64,000 nucleotides of DNA from Thermotomaculum hydrothermale (GTDB lineage Bacteria > Acidobacteriota > Holophagae > Thermotomaculales > Thermotomaculaceae), in contig NZ_AP017470.1 in the NCBI RefSeq assembly GCF_016592575.1, positions 2,118,501 to 2,182,500 on the forward strand, read 5' to 3'. Shown piece after piece: positions 1-8,590 of the stretch. Under the pieces are notes generated by a model. It was given only the letters and a program-made list of their open reading frames with translations. It ran no database searches and was not told where the DNA came from. Each line of letters begins with the position of its first letter. The stretch's first letter is position 1. Made by a program: the position numbers and the translations under genes.

Positions 1-893
1 AAATTTTTAAAAAATCAAATGGAACATTTTCTGTCAAAATTCAGGGCAAAGAAAAAATTGCATACTACAGCAAACTGGAAGATCTAAACTGGATTGTTTT
101 AACGATAATGGACAAAAATGAAATTCTTTTTTTAATTTTAAAGAAGATTCTAATTGCTATTGTAATTGCTATATTTATTTCATTAATAATTGGCTGGTGG
201 CTTGCAAATGTTTTATCCAAGAAATTTCTAAAACCAATTTTTATGTTAAAAGGCAGGGTAGATGCTATTGTTAAAGGGTGTGAGATTTGTTGTTCAGATT
301 ATAATTATCCTGAAAATGAAATAGGGGAAATTGCATTATCAATAGAAAAGTTAACAGAAAATGAATTGTTTAAAAAAAATGTTGAATTACAATCGGTAAA
401 CAAAGAACTTGAGATAATGTCAATAACAGATTCTTTAACCTGTTTGTTTAATAGAAGGAAACTATATGAAAAGCTTATTGACGAATTTAACCGTGCTAAA
501 AGGTATAACACAAATTTTTCAGTAATTTTATTTGATATAGATGATTTTAAAAAGATAAACGATACCTATGGACATCTTAAAGGGGACGATGTTTTAAGAG
601 AAATTGCTAATATTGTTTTAAAATCAATCAGGAAAACTGATGTTGCAGCAAGATGGGGAGGAGAAGAATTCTTAATTGTTTGTCCTGAAACTACATTAGA
701 ACAGGCTAAGATGATAGCGGAAAAGCTTCGCAGAGAAATTGAATGTTATGATTTTTCAATACCTCAGAAGGTAACAATTAGCGCTGGTGTTTTTCAATAT
801 TCAGGTGAAAAAAGTATTAACGATTTGCTCAACAAATTAGACCAAAAACTATATCAGGCAAAGAAAAGTGGAAAAAATAAAGTTGTCTTTTGA
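1..893 (+). CDS. Membrane diguanylate cyclase (Cache-HAMP-GGDEF), 5' end outside window
   Basis: The reading frame is open from base 3, well upstream of the first ATG at 108, so that ATG is internal and the gene is truncated by the window edge. The upstream residues look like the end of a periplasmic Cache-type sensor domain (a short strand ending in LNWIVLTIMDKNE). One hydrophobic helix (about bases 126-215) follows, then a short HAMP-like linker and a C-terminal GGDEF domain. The active-site motif is GGEEF, preceded at five residues by RKTD, which matches the RxxD inhibitory site. By family knowledge it makes cyclic di-GMP from two GTP at the inner membrane in response to an external signal, with product inhibition. 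The ligand cannot be told. Confidence is high for the GGDEF part and moderate for the Cache call. Confidence 0.9.
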   Translation, partial: IFKKSNGTFSVKIQGKEKIAYYSKLEDLNWIVLTIMDKNEILFLILKKILIAIVIAIFISLIIGWWLANVLSKKFLKPIFMLKGRVDAIVKGCEICCSDYNYPENEIGEIALSIEKLTENELFKKNVELQSVNKELEIMSITDSLTCLFNRRKLYEKLIDEFNRAKRYNTNFSVILFDIDDFKKINDTYGHLKGDDVLREIANIVLKSIRKTDVAARWGGEEFLIVCPETTLEQAKMIAEKLRREIECYDFSIPQKVTISAGVFQYSGEKSINDLLNKLDQKLYQAKKSGKNKVVF

Positions 894-1052
894 AACAATC
901 TAAAATTTTTTAATTTCTCTTGGCTAAAAAAGTAAAATTAGCAAAAAAAGTTTTTCTTATTTTATTTAATAAAATTTCTTTAAAAAACAAATATCTCTTT
1001 TGTTTGGTGTAAATAAAAAATTAAAAAAATGTGACATATCTCAAATTTTTTC

Positions 1053-1081
1053 TTGTCAAAAAAGTTTTCATATTTTAAAAT
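1053..1081 (+). promoter_or_regulatory. Sigma-70-like promoter of the lipase operon
   Basis: TTGTCA at 1053-1058 and TAAAAT at 1076-1081 are separated by exactly 17 bases; each box has five of six consensus positions. Transcription would start near 1088, about 45 bases before the lipase ATG at 1134, which is preceded by a GGGAGG ribosome-binding site. The rest of the 894-1133 gap is AT-rich and shows no clear gene. Confidence 0.6.
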
Positions 1082-1133
1082 TTAACTTATCAACCAAAGA
1101 AGGTTTTTTTGAAAATTTAGTGGGAGGGCATTT

Positions 1134-1970
1134 ATGCGTGCGAAAAGATTGCTTTTTCTTATCTTTGTCTTTGGTCTATTTGTTATTAACCTTCAAGCAA
1201 AAACTGGAATTGCCTTTGTACATGGCAAAGGAGATGCTGATTTAGCCAATGCTTCTGTTGCCTGGGATTACTGGACAACCGACATGTTGAGGGCTGCAAG
1301 CCATGACTTTTCAATTCCTCTGTGTGTTTGCCATTACAATGGTGAGGACTATATGTGGGTTGCTGCCGATCAGGTGGCAGGGCAATTGTACGATTTTATT
1401 ACCCAGAATGGAATTGATGACCTTGTAATAGAGACACACTCCTTTGGAGGAGTTGTTATTAGGTGGATTTTTTCAAACCCTGATTGGGATTCCAGATATC
1501 CTACAATTATTAATGCCACAAGGTGGGTTAATGCAATTGCTGCACCTCAAAAGGGAAGTGAAGCCGCAGATTTTGCAGGAGACCTTGAAGGCTCATGGTT
1601 AACAGGCTGGCTTGTTGATTTATTAAATGAAAACACAAATTCCACCCACAATTGTAGAACAGACTGGATGGCTTATTATAATCAGTATTGGCTTAAAGGC
1701 ACTGAAGGTAGACCTGCCCTTCCAAAACCATGGTACTGGATTTCAGGGTATGGTTTATGGAATGATTATTGGACTAAATTCCATTATCAGGATATTGGTC
1801 TTGCCACACTGTCAGGTGTTGTTGGTATGCCTGGCGAAGATGACGGTATGGTTTCAGAGTATTCTGCGGAAGCTGTAGGTTACCAGTGGTTCAGGACAGA
1901 GGCAAACCATCACCACAACAGAAGAAACGACTATAAAAAAATCGGCGATGCCCTTGCAACCGATTTCTAA
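1134..1970 (+). CDS. Secreted lipase/esterase-like alpha/beta hydrolase
   Basis: A 278-aa protein with an N-terminal signal peptide (hydrophobic residues 6-20, likely cleavage after the LQA at 20-22). The nucleophile-elbow motif THSFGG places the catalytic serine at residue 103. The acid may be Asp236 or Asp237 (GEDDG), and the histidine lies in the NHHHN cluster at 259-261. A strand-1 motif FVHGKG at 28-33 fits the oxyanion region of lipases. Family knowledge says such proteins hydrolyse ester bonds of lipids outside the cytoplasm; the substrate is unknown. It is followed after only 15 bases by an exported Ig-like protein, so the two are likely cotranscribed and may act together. The start has a good GGGAGG ribosome-binding site. 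Confidence 0.75.
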   Translation: MRAKRLLFLIFVFGLFVINLQAKTGIAFVHGKGDADLANASVAWDYWTTDMLRAASHDFSIPLCVCHYNGEDYMWVAADQVAGQLYDFITQNGIDDLVIETHSFGGVVIRWIFSNPDWDSRYPTIINATRWVNAIAAPQKGSEAADFAGDLEGSWLTGWLVDLLNENTNSTHNCRTDWMAYYNQYWLKGTEGRPALPKPWYWISGYGLWNDYWTKFHYQDIGLATLSGVVGMPGEDDGMVSEYSAEAVGYQWFRTEANHHHNRRNDYKKIGDALATDF

Positions 1971-1985
1971 TTTGCGGAGGAAGAT

Positions 1986-3134
1986 ATGAAATTTATGAAA
2001 ATATTAGCAATTGTTTTGTTTTGCAGTTTTCTGGGATTTTCTCTTGAATCAGGTGTTTTAAATGGCAAAATGCCTGTGGTTAAAGGTAAAGCCCCAGTTC
2101 ATACCACAAAGTATTTTGTTGTTCACGGTGATATTGTCAACGGCAAGGTTGTTGTAAATGCGCCTATTTCATCTAAAAACCCCATAATTGTTCTTTTAGG
2201 CGAAAAGGCAGATTCAGTTTATATGGATTCTGTCTATAAATTAATGGCAAGGGGATTCCATACCCCAGAACTTGAAAACATGGAAGTTCCGGGTATGGGT
2301 ACAAGGGTTGATGGAAAGAATCTAACCACTGGATATCATACCTTTGTTTTTAATGTTAAAAGTGCAAAGAGAAGTGCTGTGGATGTTGTTATCAGTGAAC
2401 CAGATAGTCCTATTGCATTGAAAGTAGTTGCCGAACCTCTCTCTGTAAGGGTTGGTGATACTGTTACAATTAAAGCCGATTTGGGAGATAATGTTTCCTC
2501 TATTAAAACAATGGTAAAGGCTGTTATAAAAGGTGGAGAAATTGTTTATTTGAAAGATGACGGTGAATATCCTGACGAGGTTAAAGGTGATGGAATTTTC
2601 ACTGCAAGCATAATTGCCGATACAGATGAACCTTTTAAGCCTGAAATGGTAAAAGTTGAAGCAATTGGTGTTACAAAAGATGGCACTCCCTTTATGAGAG
2701 ACGCAACTGCTTCTTTTATGGTAACAAATCCTACCACTTTTATTGATGGTGGAGTAGTAGAACAGGGTGGTTCAATTGTTGTTCCCCTTGCTGCAGCTCA
2801 GGGTAAATACAGGGTTGAAATTATTTTTGGCAACGAAGACAGAGCCCTTGCATATGTCAGGGATGATGTTGAGTTAAACGGCAATAGCAAAAATGTTGTT
2901 CTTCCAAGGCCTGTTGAGGCTTTTGCAGCAAACAGGGCTATTGTAAGGGTATTGAATATGGAGACTTTAGGGGTTGAGGCTGAAGAAGAGATTTTTGTTC
3001 ATCAGTTTAAAGATTTTGACGAAGATAGATTTCTTTTAAAACAGAAAAGAATGCAAAAGCCTATCCTTCCCAAATCAAAAATAGATGCTGCTAAAAAGTA
3101 TGGAGATAATCCATCAAATTCAGAAATAAAGTAA
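1986..3134 (+). CDS. Exported protein with Ig-like (choice-of-anchor X / DUF4785-like) domain
   Basis: A 382-aa protein with a signal peptide (residues 1-20). The middle contains a beta-rich stretch with the pattern DDGEYPDEVKGDGIFTASI, typical of the Ig-like 'choice-of-anchor X' domain also seen in DUF4785 proteins. A second beta-rich domain follows and the tail is basic. No catalytic motif is visible. It lies 15 bases after the lipase-like gene, with its own GCGGAGG ribosome-binding site, and the pair ends at a strong hairpin terminator. A role in folding, anchoring or assisting the secreted hydrolase is inference from position only. The family name is a best guess from the motif. Confidence 0.5.
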   Translation: MKFMKILAIVLFCSFLGFSLESGVLNGKMPVVKGKAPVHTTKYFVVHGDIVNGKVVVNAPISSKNPIIVLLGEKADSVYMDSVYKLMARGFHTPELENMEVPGMGTRVDGKNLTTGYHTFVFNVKSAKRSAVDVVISEPDSPIALKVVAEPLSVRVGDTVTIKADLGDNVSSIKTMVKAVIKGGEIVYLKDDGEYPDEVKGDGIFTASIIADTDEPFKPEMVKVEAIGVTKDGTPFMRDATASFMVTNPTTFIDGGVVEQGGSIVVPLAAAQGKYRVEIIFGNEDRALAYVRDDVELNGNSKNVVLPRPVEAFAANRAIVRVLNMETLGVEAEEEIFVHQFKDFDEDRFLLKQKRMQKPILPKSKIDAAKKYGDNPSNSEIK

Positions 3135-3143
3135 AACTTTTGT

Positions 3144-3178
3144 AAAAAAAAAGCGGGGAATTTTCCCCGCTTTTTTTG
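3144..3178. terminator. Bidirectional intrinsic terminator
   Basis: A stem of GCGGGG pairing with CCCCGC and a short AT loop is flanked by an A run on one side and a T run on the other, so it can end transcription from both sides. It lies between the convergent lipase operon and fabI. Confidence 0.85.
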
Positions 3179-3196
3179 TGTCTAATTATAGACTTA

Positions 3197-3964
3197 TTAC
3201 ATTCCTAAAATATTGTAACCACTGTCAACATAAACTATTTCCCCTGTAATTCCCCTTGCTGCATCTGAAAGTAGAAAAACAGCTGTGTTTCCCACATCTT
3301 CAATGGTTACATTTCTGTGCAAGGGAGACCTTTCCTCAATTACATGGAGAATATCTCTGAATCCTGCAACACCTGCCGCTGCAAGGGTTTTAATAGGTCC
3401 TGCTGAAATTGCATTTATCCTTATTCCCCTCTCTCCTAAATCAACGGCAAGGTACCTTACTGAGCACTCCAAAGCCGCCTTTGCAACACCCATTATATTG
3501 TAATTTTTTATTACCTTTGTTGAGCCGTGATAGGTCATTGTAACAATGCTTCCACCCTCGTTCATTAGAGGTGAAAATTCTCTTGCCAGTGCAATCAAAG
3601 AGTAGGCGCTTATATCCAATGCTGTTTTAAACCCTTCCCTTGTTGTTTCAATAAACTTGTTCTTTAATTCATCCTGAGGGGCAAAGGCAACAGAATGCAC
3701 AAGGTAATCAAATTTGCCCCACTCTTTACTTACCTTTTCAGCCACTGCTTTTATATCATCATCTTTTGTTACATCGCATTGAACACAAAATTTTCCTTCC
3801 AATTCCTCTGAAATTGGGATAACTCTTTTTTTCAATGCCTCTCCTGCATAGGTAAAAGCAAGCTCACAACCTGCTTTTTTCAATTGCGATGCAATTCCGT
3901 AGGCTATACTTCTCTTGTTTGCAACACCAAAAATAAGTGCTTTTTTCCCTTTTAAATCAATCAT
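3197..3964 (-). CDS. fabI: Enoyl-[acyl-carrier-protein] reductase (NADH), FabI
   Basis: Short-chain dehydrogenase of 255 aa that reduces enoyl-ACP in the last step of each fatty-acid elongation cycle. FabI signs are the nucleotide-binding start [14 protein letters not shown], the SVAFAP motif, the catalytic tyrosine and lysine spaced Y-x6-K (YNIMGVAK), and the tail DSGYNILGM. The first in-frame ATG is at 3976, but a GGAGGAG ribosome-binding site lies between it and the ATG at 3964. The second ATG, giving MIDLKGKK, is therefore the better start. The gene stands alone, divergent from hemE and convergent with the lipase operon. Other fatty-acid genes (fabD, fabG) lie 52 kb away in this window. 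Confidence 0.95.
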   Translation of the reverse strand: MIDLKGKKALIFGVANKRSIAYGIASQLKKAGCELAFTYAGEALKKRVIPISEELEGKFCVQCDVTKDDDIKAVAEKVSKEWGKFDYLVHSVAFAPQDELKNKFIETTREGFKTALDISAYSLIALAREFSPLMNEGGSIVTMTYHGSTKVIKNYNIMGVAKAALECSVRYLAVDLGERGIRINAISAGPIKTLAAAGVAGFRDILHVIEERSPLHRNVTIEDVGNTAVFLLSDAARGITGEIVYVDSGYNILGM

Positions 3965-4004
3965 TCTCTCCTCCATCCCCTTACTTTATGCTTTAAACAA
4001 CGGT

Positions 4005-4013
4005 ATTTTAGCA
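4005..4013 (-). promoter_or_regulatory. Extended -10 promoter of fabI
   Basis: On the minus strand TG-C-TAAAAT forms an extended -10 element about 40 bases upstream of the fabI start. No convincing -35 was found. The same TGCTAAAAT sequence precedes gmhB. Confidence 0.45.
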
Positions 4014-4103
4014 CAAAAAAACATCTCCCTCTAATTATTACTTTAAGTTAATGTTTTCTTTTTATGTTATTATTATTGTTGATTAAAAAAATAAGGAGTT
4101 GCT

Positions 4104-5147
4104 ATGAATAAGGAGAAAAAGCTTTTAAATACACTTAAAGGGAAGAAATATGATATTCCCCCTGTTTGGATGATGAGACAGGCTGGAAGATACCTTCCTC
4201 AATACAGAAAGGTAAGGGAAAAGTTCGACTTTATGACAATGTGTAAGACACCTGAAGTTGCCACAGAGGTAACATTGCAGCCTGTTGATGAATTTAATAT
4301 GGACGGGGCTATACTTTTCTCAGACATTCTTGTCGTTCCAGAAGCAATGGGAATGAAGTTGGAGTTTGTTGAAGGCAAAGGCCCTGTTTTTGAATCTCCA
4401 ATAAGAACAAGAGAGGATATTGAAAAATTAAGCACAGATGGGATTGAAGAAAAACTATCCTATGTTTTTGAGGCTTTAAAACTTATTAAAATGTCTTTAA
4501 ACGAAGATAAAACATTAATTGGCTTTGCAGGGGCACCTATAACCCTTGCCGCTTACATGGTTGAGGGGGCATCTTCAAGGAATTACATTTACCTTAAATC
4601 TCTAATGTACAACGACACAAGAAGCTTCAACCTTATGATGGATAAGCTTGTTAATGCCCTTGAAATTTACTATAAAAATCAGGTTAAAAGCGGTGCTGAG
4701 GTTTTAATGCTTTTTGACACCTTTGCAGGTATTTTCTCTCCGTTTGACTATGAGAGGTATATTTTCCCATTTGTTAAAAAACTTGTAGAGAAAATGAAAA
4801 AGAATACCCCTGAAACCCCTGTTATTTACTTTCCGAAAGGGGGAGCAAACTTTTACAATTTATTGAAACAATTGAAAATTGATGGAGTTTCTGTTGACTG
4901 GACAATTTCATTGATAGATGCAGATAAAAAATTAGATTCAAAGTTTACCCTTCAGGGAAACCTTGACCCTGTTATTCTATTTGCAGATTACCAGATTATT
5001 GAAAGAGAAACAAAAAGAGTATTAAGTGAAGGGAGACAGTTAGAAAAAGGGCATATCTTTAACCTTGGACACGGCATTCTTCCAAAAACCCCTGTTGATT
5101 CTGTTAAAAAAATGCTTGAGGTAATCCGTGCAGGTAATATTGGTTGA
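4104..5147 (+). CDS. hemE: Uroporphyrinogen decarboxylase
   Basis: A 347-aa protein of full family length. It has the signature PVWMMRQAGRYLPQYR near the N-terminus, the conserved aspartate region FSDILV, GFAGAPITLAAYM, and the C-terminal FNLGHGILP. It removes four carboxyl groups from uroporphyrinogen III to give coproporphyrinogen III in heme synthesis, in the cytoplasm. An AAGGAG ribosome-binding site precedes the ATG. It leads a tightly overlapping run of genes and overlaps hemH by 20 bases. Heme demand fits the ten-heme cytochrome further along the window. Confidence 0.96.
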   Translation: MNKEKKLLNTLKGKKYDIPPVWMMRQAGRYLPQYRKVREKFDFMTMCKTPEVATEVTLQPVDEFNMDGAILFSDILVVPEAMGMKLEFVEGKGPVFESPIRTREDIEKLSTDGIEEKLSYVFEALKLIKMSLNEDKTLIGFAGAPITLAAYMVEGASSRNYIYLKSLMYNDTRSFNLMMDKLVNALEIYYKNQVKSGAEVLMLFDTFAGIFSPFDYERYIFPFVKKLVEKMKKNTPETPVIYFPKGGANFYNLLKQLKIDGVSVDWTISLIDADKKLDSKFTLQGNLDPVILFADYQIIERETKRVLSEGRQLEKGHIFNLGHGILPKTPVDSVKKMLEVIRAGNIG

Positions 5148-6036
5148 TTACGGGGGAGTTGAAAATAAAGAGCAAAGTTTTGTTTTTCTAAAAAATATGT
5201 TTTCTGATAAAAGAATCTTACCTGTCCCCTTTTTTATAAGGCCATTTGTTGCTAAGTTTATAGCATTAAAGAGAAAAGATGAATTGGTAAAGAATTACGA
5301 AAAAATAGGTTATTCACCTTTGAAAAAAACTGTGAAAAAAATTGTGGAAAACTTGAATTTAAAGCAAAAAAATTTTACATTTTCCTTTTCTTTTTTGTAT
5401 CTGCCTCCGTATCTTACTGATTTATCAGCATTTTTGGAAGATGCGGTTATATTCCCCCTCTTTCCACACTTTTCCACAACCACCTGGGGAAGCGTGCTTG
5501 ATAGGGTTAAAAACCAGAAGGACAAAAAGATTGTGTTACCATATTACAACAATGAAGAGTTTATATCCTTAATTGAAAAAAGAATAAAAAAGGCAATACA
5601 AAAATCAGGGAAGGAAAAGACGGCAATAATGTTTACAGCCCATTCAATCCCTGAGTTCTTAACAAAGAAAGACCCATACATTGACCAGGTAAAAGAGCAG
5701 GTTGATAAATTAAAACAAAGGTTTGATATCCCTGTGTTTTTAGGCTTTCAATCAAGGCTTGGGCCTGTTAAGTGGGTATCCCCTTTTATTGAAGATGTTA
5801 TTCAGGAGATTTCTAAACAGAGTTTTGAAAATGTTGTTGTTTTTCCCTTGAGTTTTGTTATAGACAACTCTGAAACACTGTATGAATTAGATATTTACTT
5901 AAAAAATCTTGCAGAAGAGAAGGGGATTAAAAACTTTTTAAGAGTGCCTCTCTTTAATGATGATAAAGATTTTTTAACTTTTCTGTTAAACTATGTTGAA
6001 GAAAGTGTTAAAGGAGAAAAATGGTTAAAAAGATAG
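5128..6036 (+). CDS. hemH: Ferrochelatase
   Basis: A 302-aa protein that inserts Fe(II) into a porphyrin (protoporphyrin IX or coproporphyrin III). The catalytic histidine sits in the motif FTAHSIP, followed by the family pattern [13 protein letters not shown] and the acidic motif ETLYELDI. The usual N-terminal NLGTP motif is changed to DYGGV, and the N-terminal third is divergent. The start is GTG at 5128, inside the end of hemE. No protoporphyrinogen oxidase (hemG or hemY) is next to it, so which heme branch is used cannot be decided here. It overlaps dut by 16 bases. Confidence 0.88.
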   Translation: MQVILVDYGGVENKEQSFVFLKNMFSDKRILPVPFFIRPFVAKFIALKRKDELVKNYEKIGYSPLKKTVKKIVENLNLKQKNFTFSFSFLYLPPYLTDLSAFLEDAVIFPLFPHFSTTTWGSVLDRVKNQKDKKIVLPYYNNEEFISLIEKRIKKAIQKSGKEKTAIMFTAHSIPEFLTKKDPYIDQVKEQVDKLKQRFDIPVFLGFQSRLGPVKWVSPFIEDVIQEISKQSFENVVVFPLSFVIDNSETLYELDIYLKNLAEEKGIKNFLRVPLFNDDKDFLTFLLNYVEESVKGEKWLKR

Positions 6037-6476
6037 ATGTTAAGGTTAAGGTTTTAAAACACGCTGAAGGGATAGACCTTCCAGCCTATCAGACAATTCA
6101 TTCTTCAGGAATGGACATAAGGGCTGCAGTTGAAAAGCAGGTTATTTTAAAAAAGGGTGAGGTTAAGGCAATTGAAACAGGGCTAATCTTTGCAATTCCG
6201 GAAGGCTTTGAGATTCAGATAAGGCCAAGAAGCGGACTTGCTTTAAAGCACGGTATTACCTGTTTAAACACCCCGGGCACAATTGACGCAGATTACAGGG
6301 GAGAGGTTAAGGTAATTTTAGCAAATTTAGGGAAGGAAGATTTTGTAATTGAAAGGGGAATGAGAATAGCACAGGCAGTGCTGTGCCCTGTTTTTCAGGC
6401 AAATTTAATTAAGGTTGATGACATTGATTCAACTGAAAGGGGAAGCGGTGGTTTCGGAAGCACAGGTGTTAAATAA
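6021..6476 (+). CDS. dut: dUTP diphosphatase
   Basis: A 151-aa trimeric-type dUTPase carrying all five motifs in order: SSGMDIRA (I), RPRSGLA (II), [13 protein letters not shown] (III), RGMRIAQAV (IV) and the C-terminal [10 protein letters not shown] (V). It hydrolyses dUTP to dUMP and pyrophosphate, keeping uracil out of DNA and feeding dTMP synthesis. It is nested in the hemE-hemH-dut-rsmI chain with overlaps on both sides, so it is probably translationally coupled. Confidence 0.96.
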   Translation: MVKKIDVKVKVLKHAEGIDLPAYQTIHSSGMDIRAAVEKQVILKKGEVKAIETGLIFAIPEGFEIQIRPRSGLALKHGITCLNTPGTIDADYRGEVKVILANLGKEDFVIERGMRIAQAVLCPVFQANLIKVDDIDSTERGSGGFGSTGVK

Positions 6477-7161
6477 ATTAAAATCAGGACTTTACCTTGT
6501 TTCAGTCCCTATGGGCAACCCTGAAGACATTACATTAAGGGGATTGAGAATTCTTAAAAAGGCAGATGTTGTCTATGGGGAAGAGAGAAAGGCGGCTTAC
6601 AGGCTTATCCGTTCGCTAGGGATAAAAAGAAGCGACCTTGAATTTTTAAACGAGCATAATGAGGAGCAAAAGGTTGAGGAAATAAAGAAGGCTGTAATAG
6701 ATGGAAAATCTGTTGCATACTTTTCAGATGCAGGTGCCCCTGTTTTTTCAGACCCTGGTTTAAAACTTGTAAAGGCTTTCAGGGAATGGAATTTGCCGGT
6801 AACCTTTATCCCAGGTGCGTCATCTTTAATGAGCGGAATTGCTTTAAGCGGGTTTAATATGAACGAGTTTTACTTTGCAGGCTTTCTTCCGCGGAAAAAT
6901 GAAGAAAGAAAGAAAAAGTTAGAAGAGTTGAAAAAATTAAAAGTGCCAATTTTTATTATGGAAACCCCATACAGGCTTCAGCAATTGCTAAAGGCTATAA
7001 AGAATACCTTTGGAAAGGATAAAAGGATTTCCATTTTGTTTAATTTAACCTGTCAAGACGAAGAGGTTATTATTGATACTGTGGGAAATATCTTAAAGAT
7101 TGTTGGGGAAGAGAAAAACAGAAAACCCTTTGTCCTTGTAATTGAGGGGAGGAATGTATGA
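6448..7161 (+). CDS. rsmI: 16S rRNA (cytidine(1402)-2'-O)-methyltransferase
   Basis: Tetrapyrrole-methylase-fold protein with the RsmI motifs [18 protein letters not shown] at the N-terminus, [14 protein letters not shown] and [16 protein letters not shown], and FAGFLPRK. It 2'-O-methylates C1402 of 16S rRNA using S-adenosylmethionine. ATG codons at 6415 and 6418 exist, but an AGGGGA ribosome-binding site just ahead of GTG 6448 and the usual family N-terminus favour the GTG, giving 237 aa. That is short for the family (usually about 270-290), and the C-terminal domain seems reduced. It overlaps dut at its start and the cysteine desulfurase by ATGA at its end. Confidence 0.9.
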   Translation: MVSEAQVLNKLKSGLYLVSVPMGNPEDITLRGLRILKKADVVYGEERKAAYRLIRSLGIKRSDLEFLNEHNEEQKVEEIKKAVIDGKSVAYFSDAGAPVFSDPGLKLVKAFREWNLPVTFIPGASSLMSGIALSGFNMNEFYFAGFLPRKNEERKKKLEELKKLKVPIFIMETPYRLQQLLKAIKNTFGKDKRISILFNLTCQDEEVIIDTVGNILKIVGEEKNRKPFVLVIEGRNV

Positions 7162-8288
7162 TTTACCTTGATTCAACAGCAACAACAGTTGTTTTAAAAG
7201 AGGTTGCAGACGAGGTTTATAAATATTTAACAAAAGATTACGGCAATCCATCCTCTTCACATAAGTTGGGGATAGAGGCAAACAAGCTTGTGGAAAAGGC
7301 AAGAGAGGTTTTGCTTAAAAGCTTGAAACTTGAAAACACCCACCTTTGTGTCTTTACTTCTGGTGGTTCAGAGGGAAACACCCAGGTTTTAAAGGGAGTT
7401 GCAAAGCTTTTTCCAGATAAAAGCATAGTAATTGGCGGTATTGAACACAATTCAATAAGAACTGCTGCAACAGATTTGCTTATAGAGGGGAAAAATATTA
7501 AAACTATTGAAGTTGAGAAAGACGGAAAGATTGACATAGAAAAACTCTTGAATTTAATTGACAAAGACACAAAACTTGTGTCAATTATGAAGGTAAACAA
7601 TGAAACAGGAATAATATTCAACATTGAGGAAATAGCAAAGAAGGTTAAGGAGAAAAACCCGTCCTGCCTTTTCCATACAGATTTTGTTCAGGGATTTATG
7701 AAAATAAAGGCTGATTTAAAACACATTGACTTTGTAACAATTTCAGCCCACAAGATATTTGCCCCCAAAGGTGTTGGTGCGCTTTTTGTTAAAAAGGGGA
7801 TAAACCTTCCATCTTTGATTGCAGGAAGCCAGGAATACGGTTTAAGGGGAGGCACCCACAATGTTGCGGGAATTGCAGGATTGAAAAAATCTGTTGAAAT
7901 TTTAAAGGATAAAGTGGATGAAAACTTTGAAAAAACACTGAATTTAAGAAAAGCTTTTAAAGACACCCTTGCAAACAATTTAGAGGATTTTGAAATATTT
8001 GAACCTGTTGATTTTTCTCCCTATATTTTAGGCTTATTTGCAAAGGGGATAGAGTCTGAAGTTATTGTAAGAATGCTTTCAGAAAAGGGAGTATTTATTT
8101 CAGCAGGTTCAGCATGCTCTGCAAAGGATAAGGTAAAATCAAAGACAATTCTTGCCTTAGGCTTAAACCCTGACGAGTATTTAAGAATATCCCTAAACCC
8201 TGTTGTAAACTCTGAGGAGGATGTAAAAACAGGGGCAAAGACAATAGCCGACACAATAAAAGAGTACAGAGAGTTGTTTATAAGTTAA
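7158..8288 (+). CDS. Cysteine desulfurase (NifS/IscS class)
   Basis: A 376-aa PLP enzyme of aminotransferase class V. The N-terminus YLDSTATT is typical, the PLP lysine is Lys199 in ISAHKIFAPKG, and the active-site cysteine is Cys320 in GSACSAKD. It takes sulfur from cysteine as a persulfide for Fe-S clusters and for thiolated tRNA; thiI, which needs such sulfur, lies 5 kb downstream. It starts by a 4-base overlap with rsmI. Its last eight codons (KEYRELFI) lie in a 23-bp sequence that is repeated after hicBA, so the gene's 3' end looks like an insertion site. No iscU or iscR is adjacent, so the exact subgroup is not fixed. Confidence 0.92.
   Translation: MIYLDSTATTVVLKEVADEVYKYLTKDYGNPSSSHKLGIEANKLVEKAREVLLKSLKLENTHLCVFTSGGSEGNTQVLKGVAKLFPDKSIVIGGIEHNSIRTAATDLLIEGKNIKTIEVEKDGKIDIEKLLNLIDKDTKLVSIMKVNNETGIIFNIEEIAKKVKEKNPSCLFHTDFVQGFMKIKADLKHIDFVTISAHKIFAPKGVGALFVKKGINLPSLIAGSQEYGLRGGTHNVAGIAGLKKSVEILKDKVDENFEKTLNLRKAFKDTLANNLEDFEIFEPVDFSPYILGLFAKGIESEVIVRMLSEKGVFISAGSACSAKDKVKSKTILALGLNPDEYLRISLNPVVNSEEDVKTGAKTIADTIKEYRELFIS
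8258..8280 (+). repeat. Direct repeat, left copy (desulfurase 3' end)
   Basis: A 23-bp sequence, identical to bases 8849-8871 except at one position (22 of 23). Here it encodes the KEYRELF tail of the cysteine desulfurase. The two copies bracket hicBA with a period of 591 bp. Confidence 0.85.
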
Positions 8289-8322
8289 TTTTTCGTTATA
8301 TTTAAAACAATAGTAACTTTTT

Positions 8323-8351
8323 TTGACTTTGTTTTTCCTTTTCGTTAAATT
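8323..8351 (+). promoter_or_regulatory. Promoter of hicBA
   Basis: TTGACT at 8323-8328 and TAAATT at 8346-8351 are spaced by 17 bases, directly ahead of a GGAAGGAG ribosome-binding site and the hicB ATG at 8369. A short direct repeat TTTTCGTTA occurs at 8290-8298 and 8339-8347, overlapping the promoter, and could be a binding half-site for HicB, which represses its own operon in known systems (inference). Confidence 0.5.
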
Positions 8352-8368
8352 ATAGGAAGGAGTAAGGT

Positions 8369-8590
8369 ATGAAAAAGCTTCATTTTCCTATTATAGTTGA
8401 AATTGATGAGGACGGTTATTACATAGTAAGTTGCCCAGTTTTTAGTGGGTGTCATTCCTATGGAAAAACGATTGAGGAGGCTCTTGAAAACATTAAAGAA
8501 GCGATTGAATTGTGTATTGAAGAAGAAAAAACGGAAAATGTAAACAAATTCGTAGGTTTCAGAGAGTTAGAAATAGAGGTTAATGCCTAA
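8369..8590 (+). CDS. hicB: HicB-family antitoxin
   Basis: A 73-aa protein with the HicB fold pattern: FPIIVEIDEDGYYIVSCPVFSGCHSYGKTIEEALENIKEAIELCIEE. This is the partial RNase-H-like fold that binds and blocks HicA. No separate DNA-binding domain is obvious, though the last 15 residues could contribute. It precedes and overlaps hicA by 8 bases, so the antitoxin is made first, opposite to the E. coli hicAB order. The module is bracketed by 23-bp direct repeats of the upstream gene's tail, which suggests that it arrived as a unit. Confidence 0.88.
   Translation: MKKLHFPIIVEIDEDGYYIVSCPVFSGCHSYGKTIEEALENIKEAIELCIEEEKTENVNKFVGFRELEIEVNA

Noticed and set aside
894-1052. Terminator after the diguanylate cyclase
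   Set aside because: Only a weak 5-bp GCTAA/TTAGC stem and AT-rich inverted repeats are present; not enough for a confident call.
1000-1245. 81-aa plus-strand frame ahead of and overlapping the lipase gene
   Set aside because: It contains the promoter and ribosome-binding site of the lipase in its first part and runs out of frame through the lipase signal peptide; no start signal of its own.
7238-7624. 128-aa minus-strand frame within the desulfurase gene
   Set aside because: Antisense shadow of a well-supported PLP enzyme; serine- and phenylalanine-rich, no ribosome-binding site.
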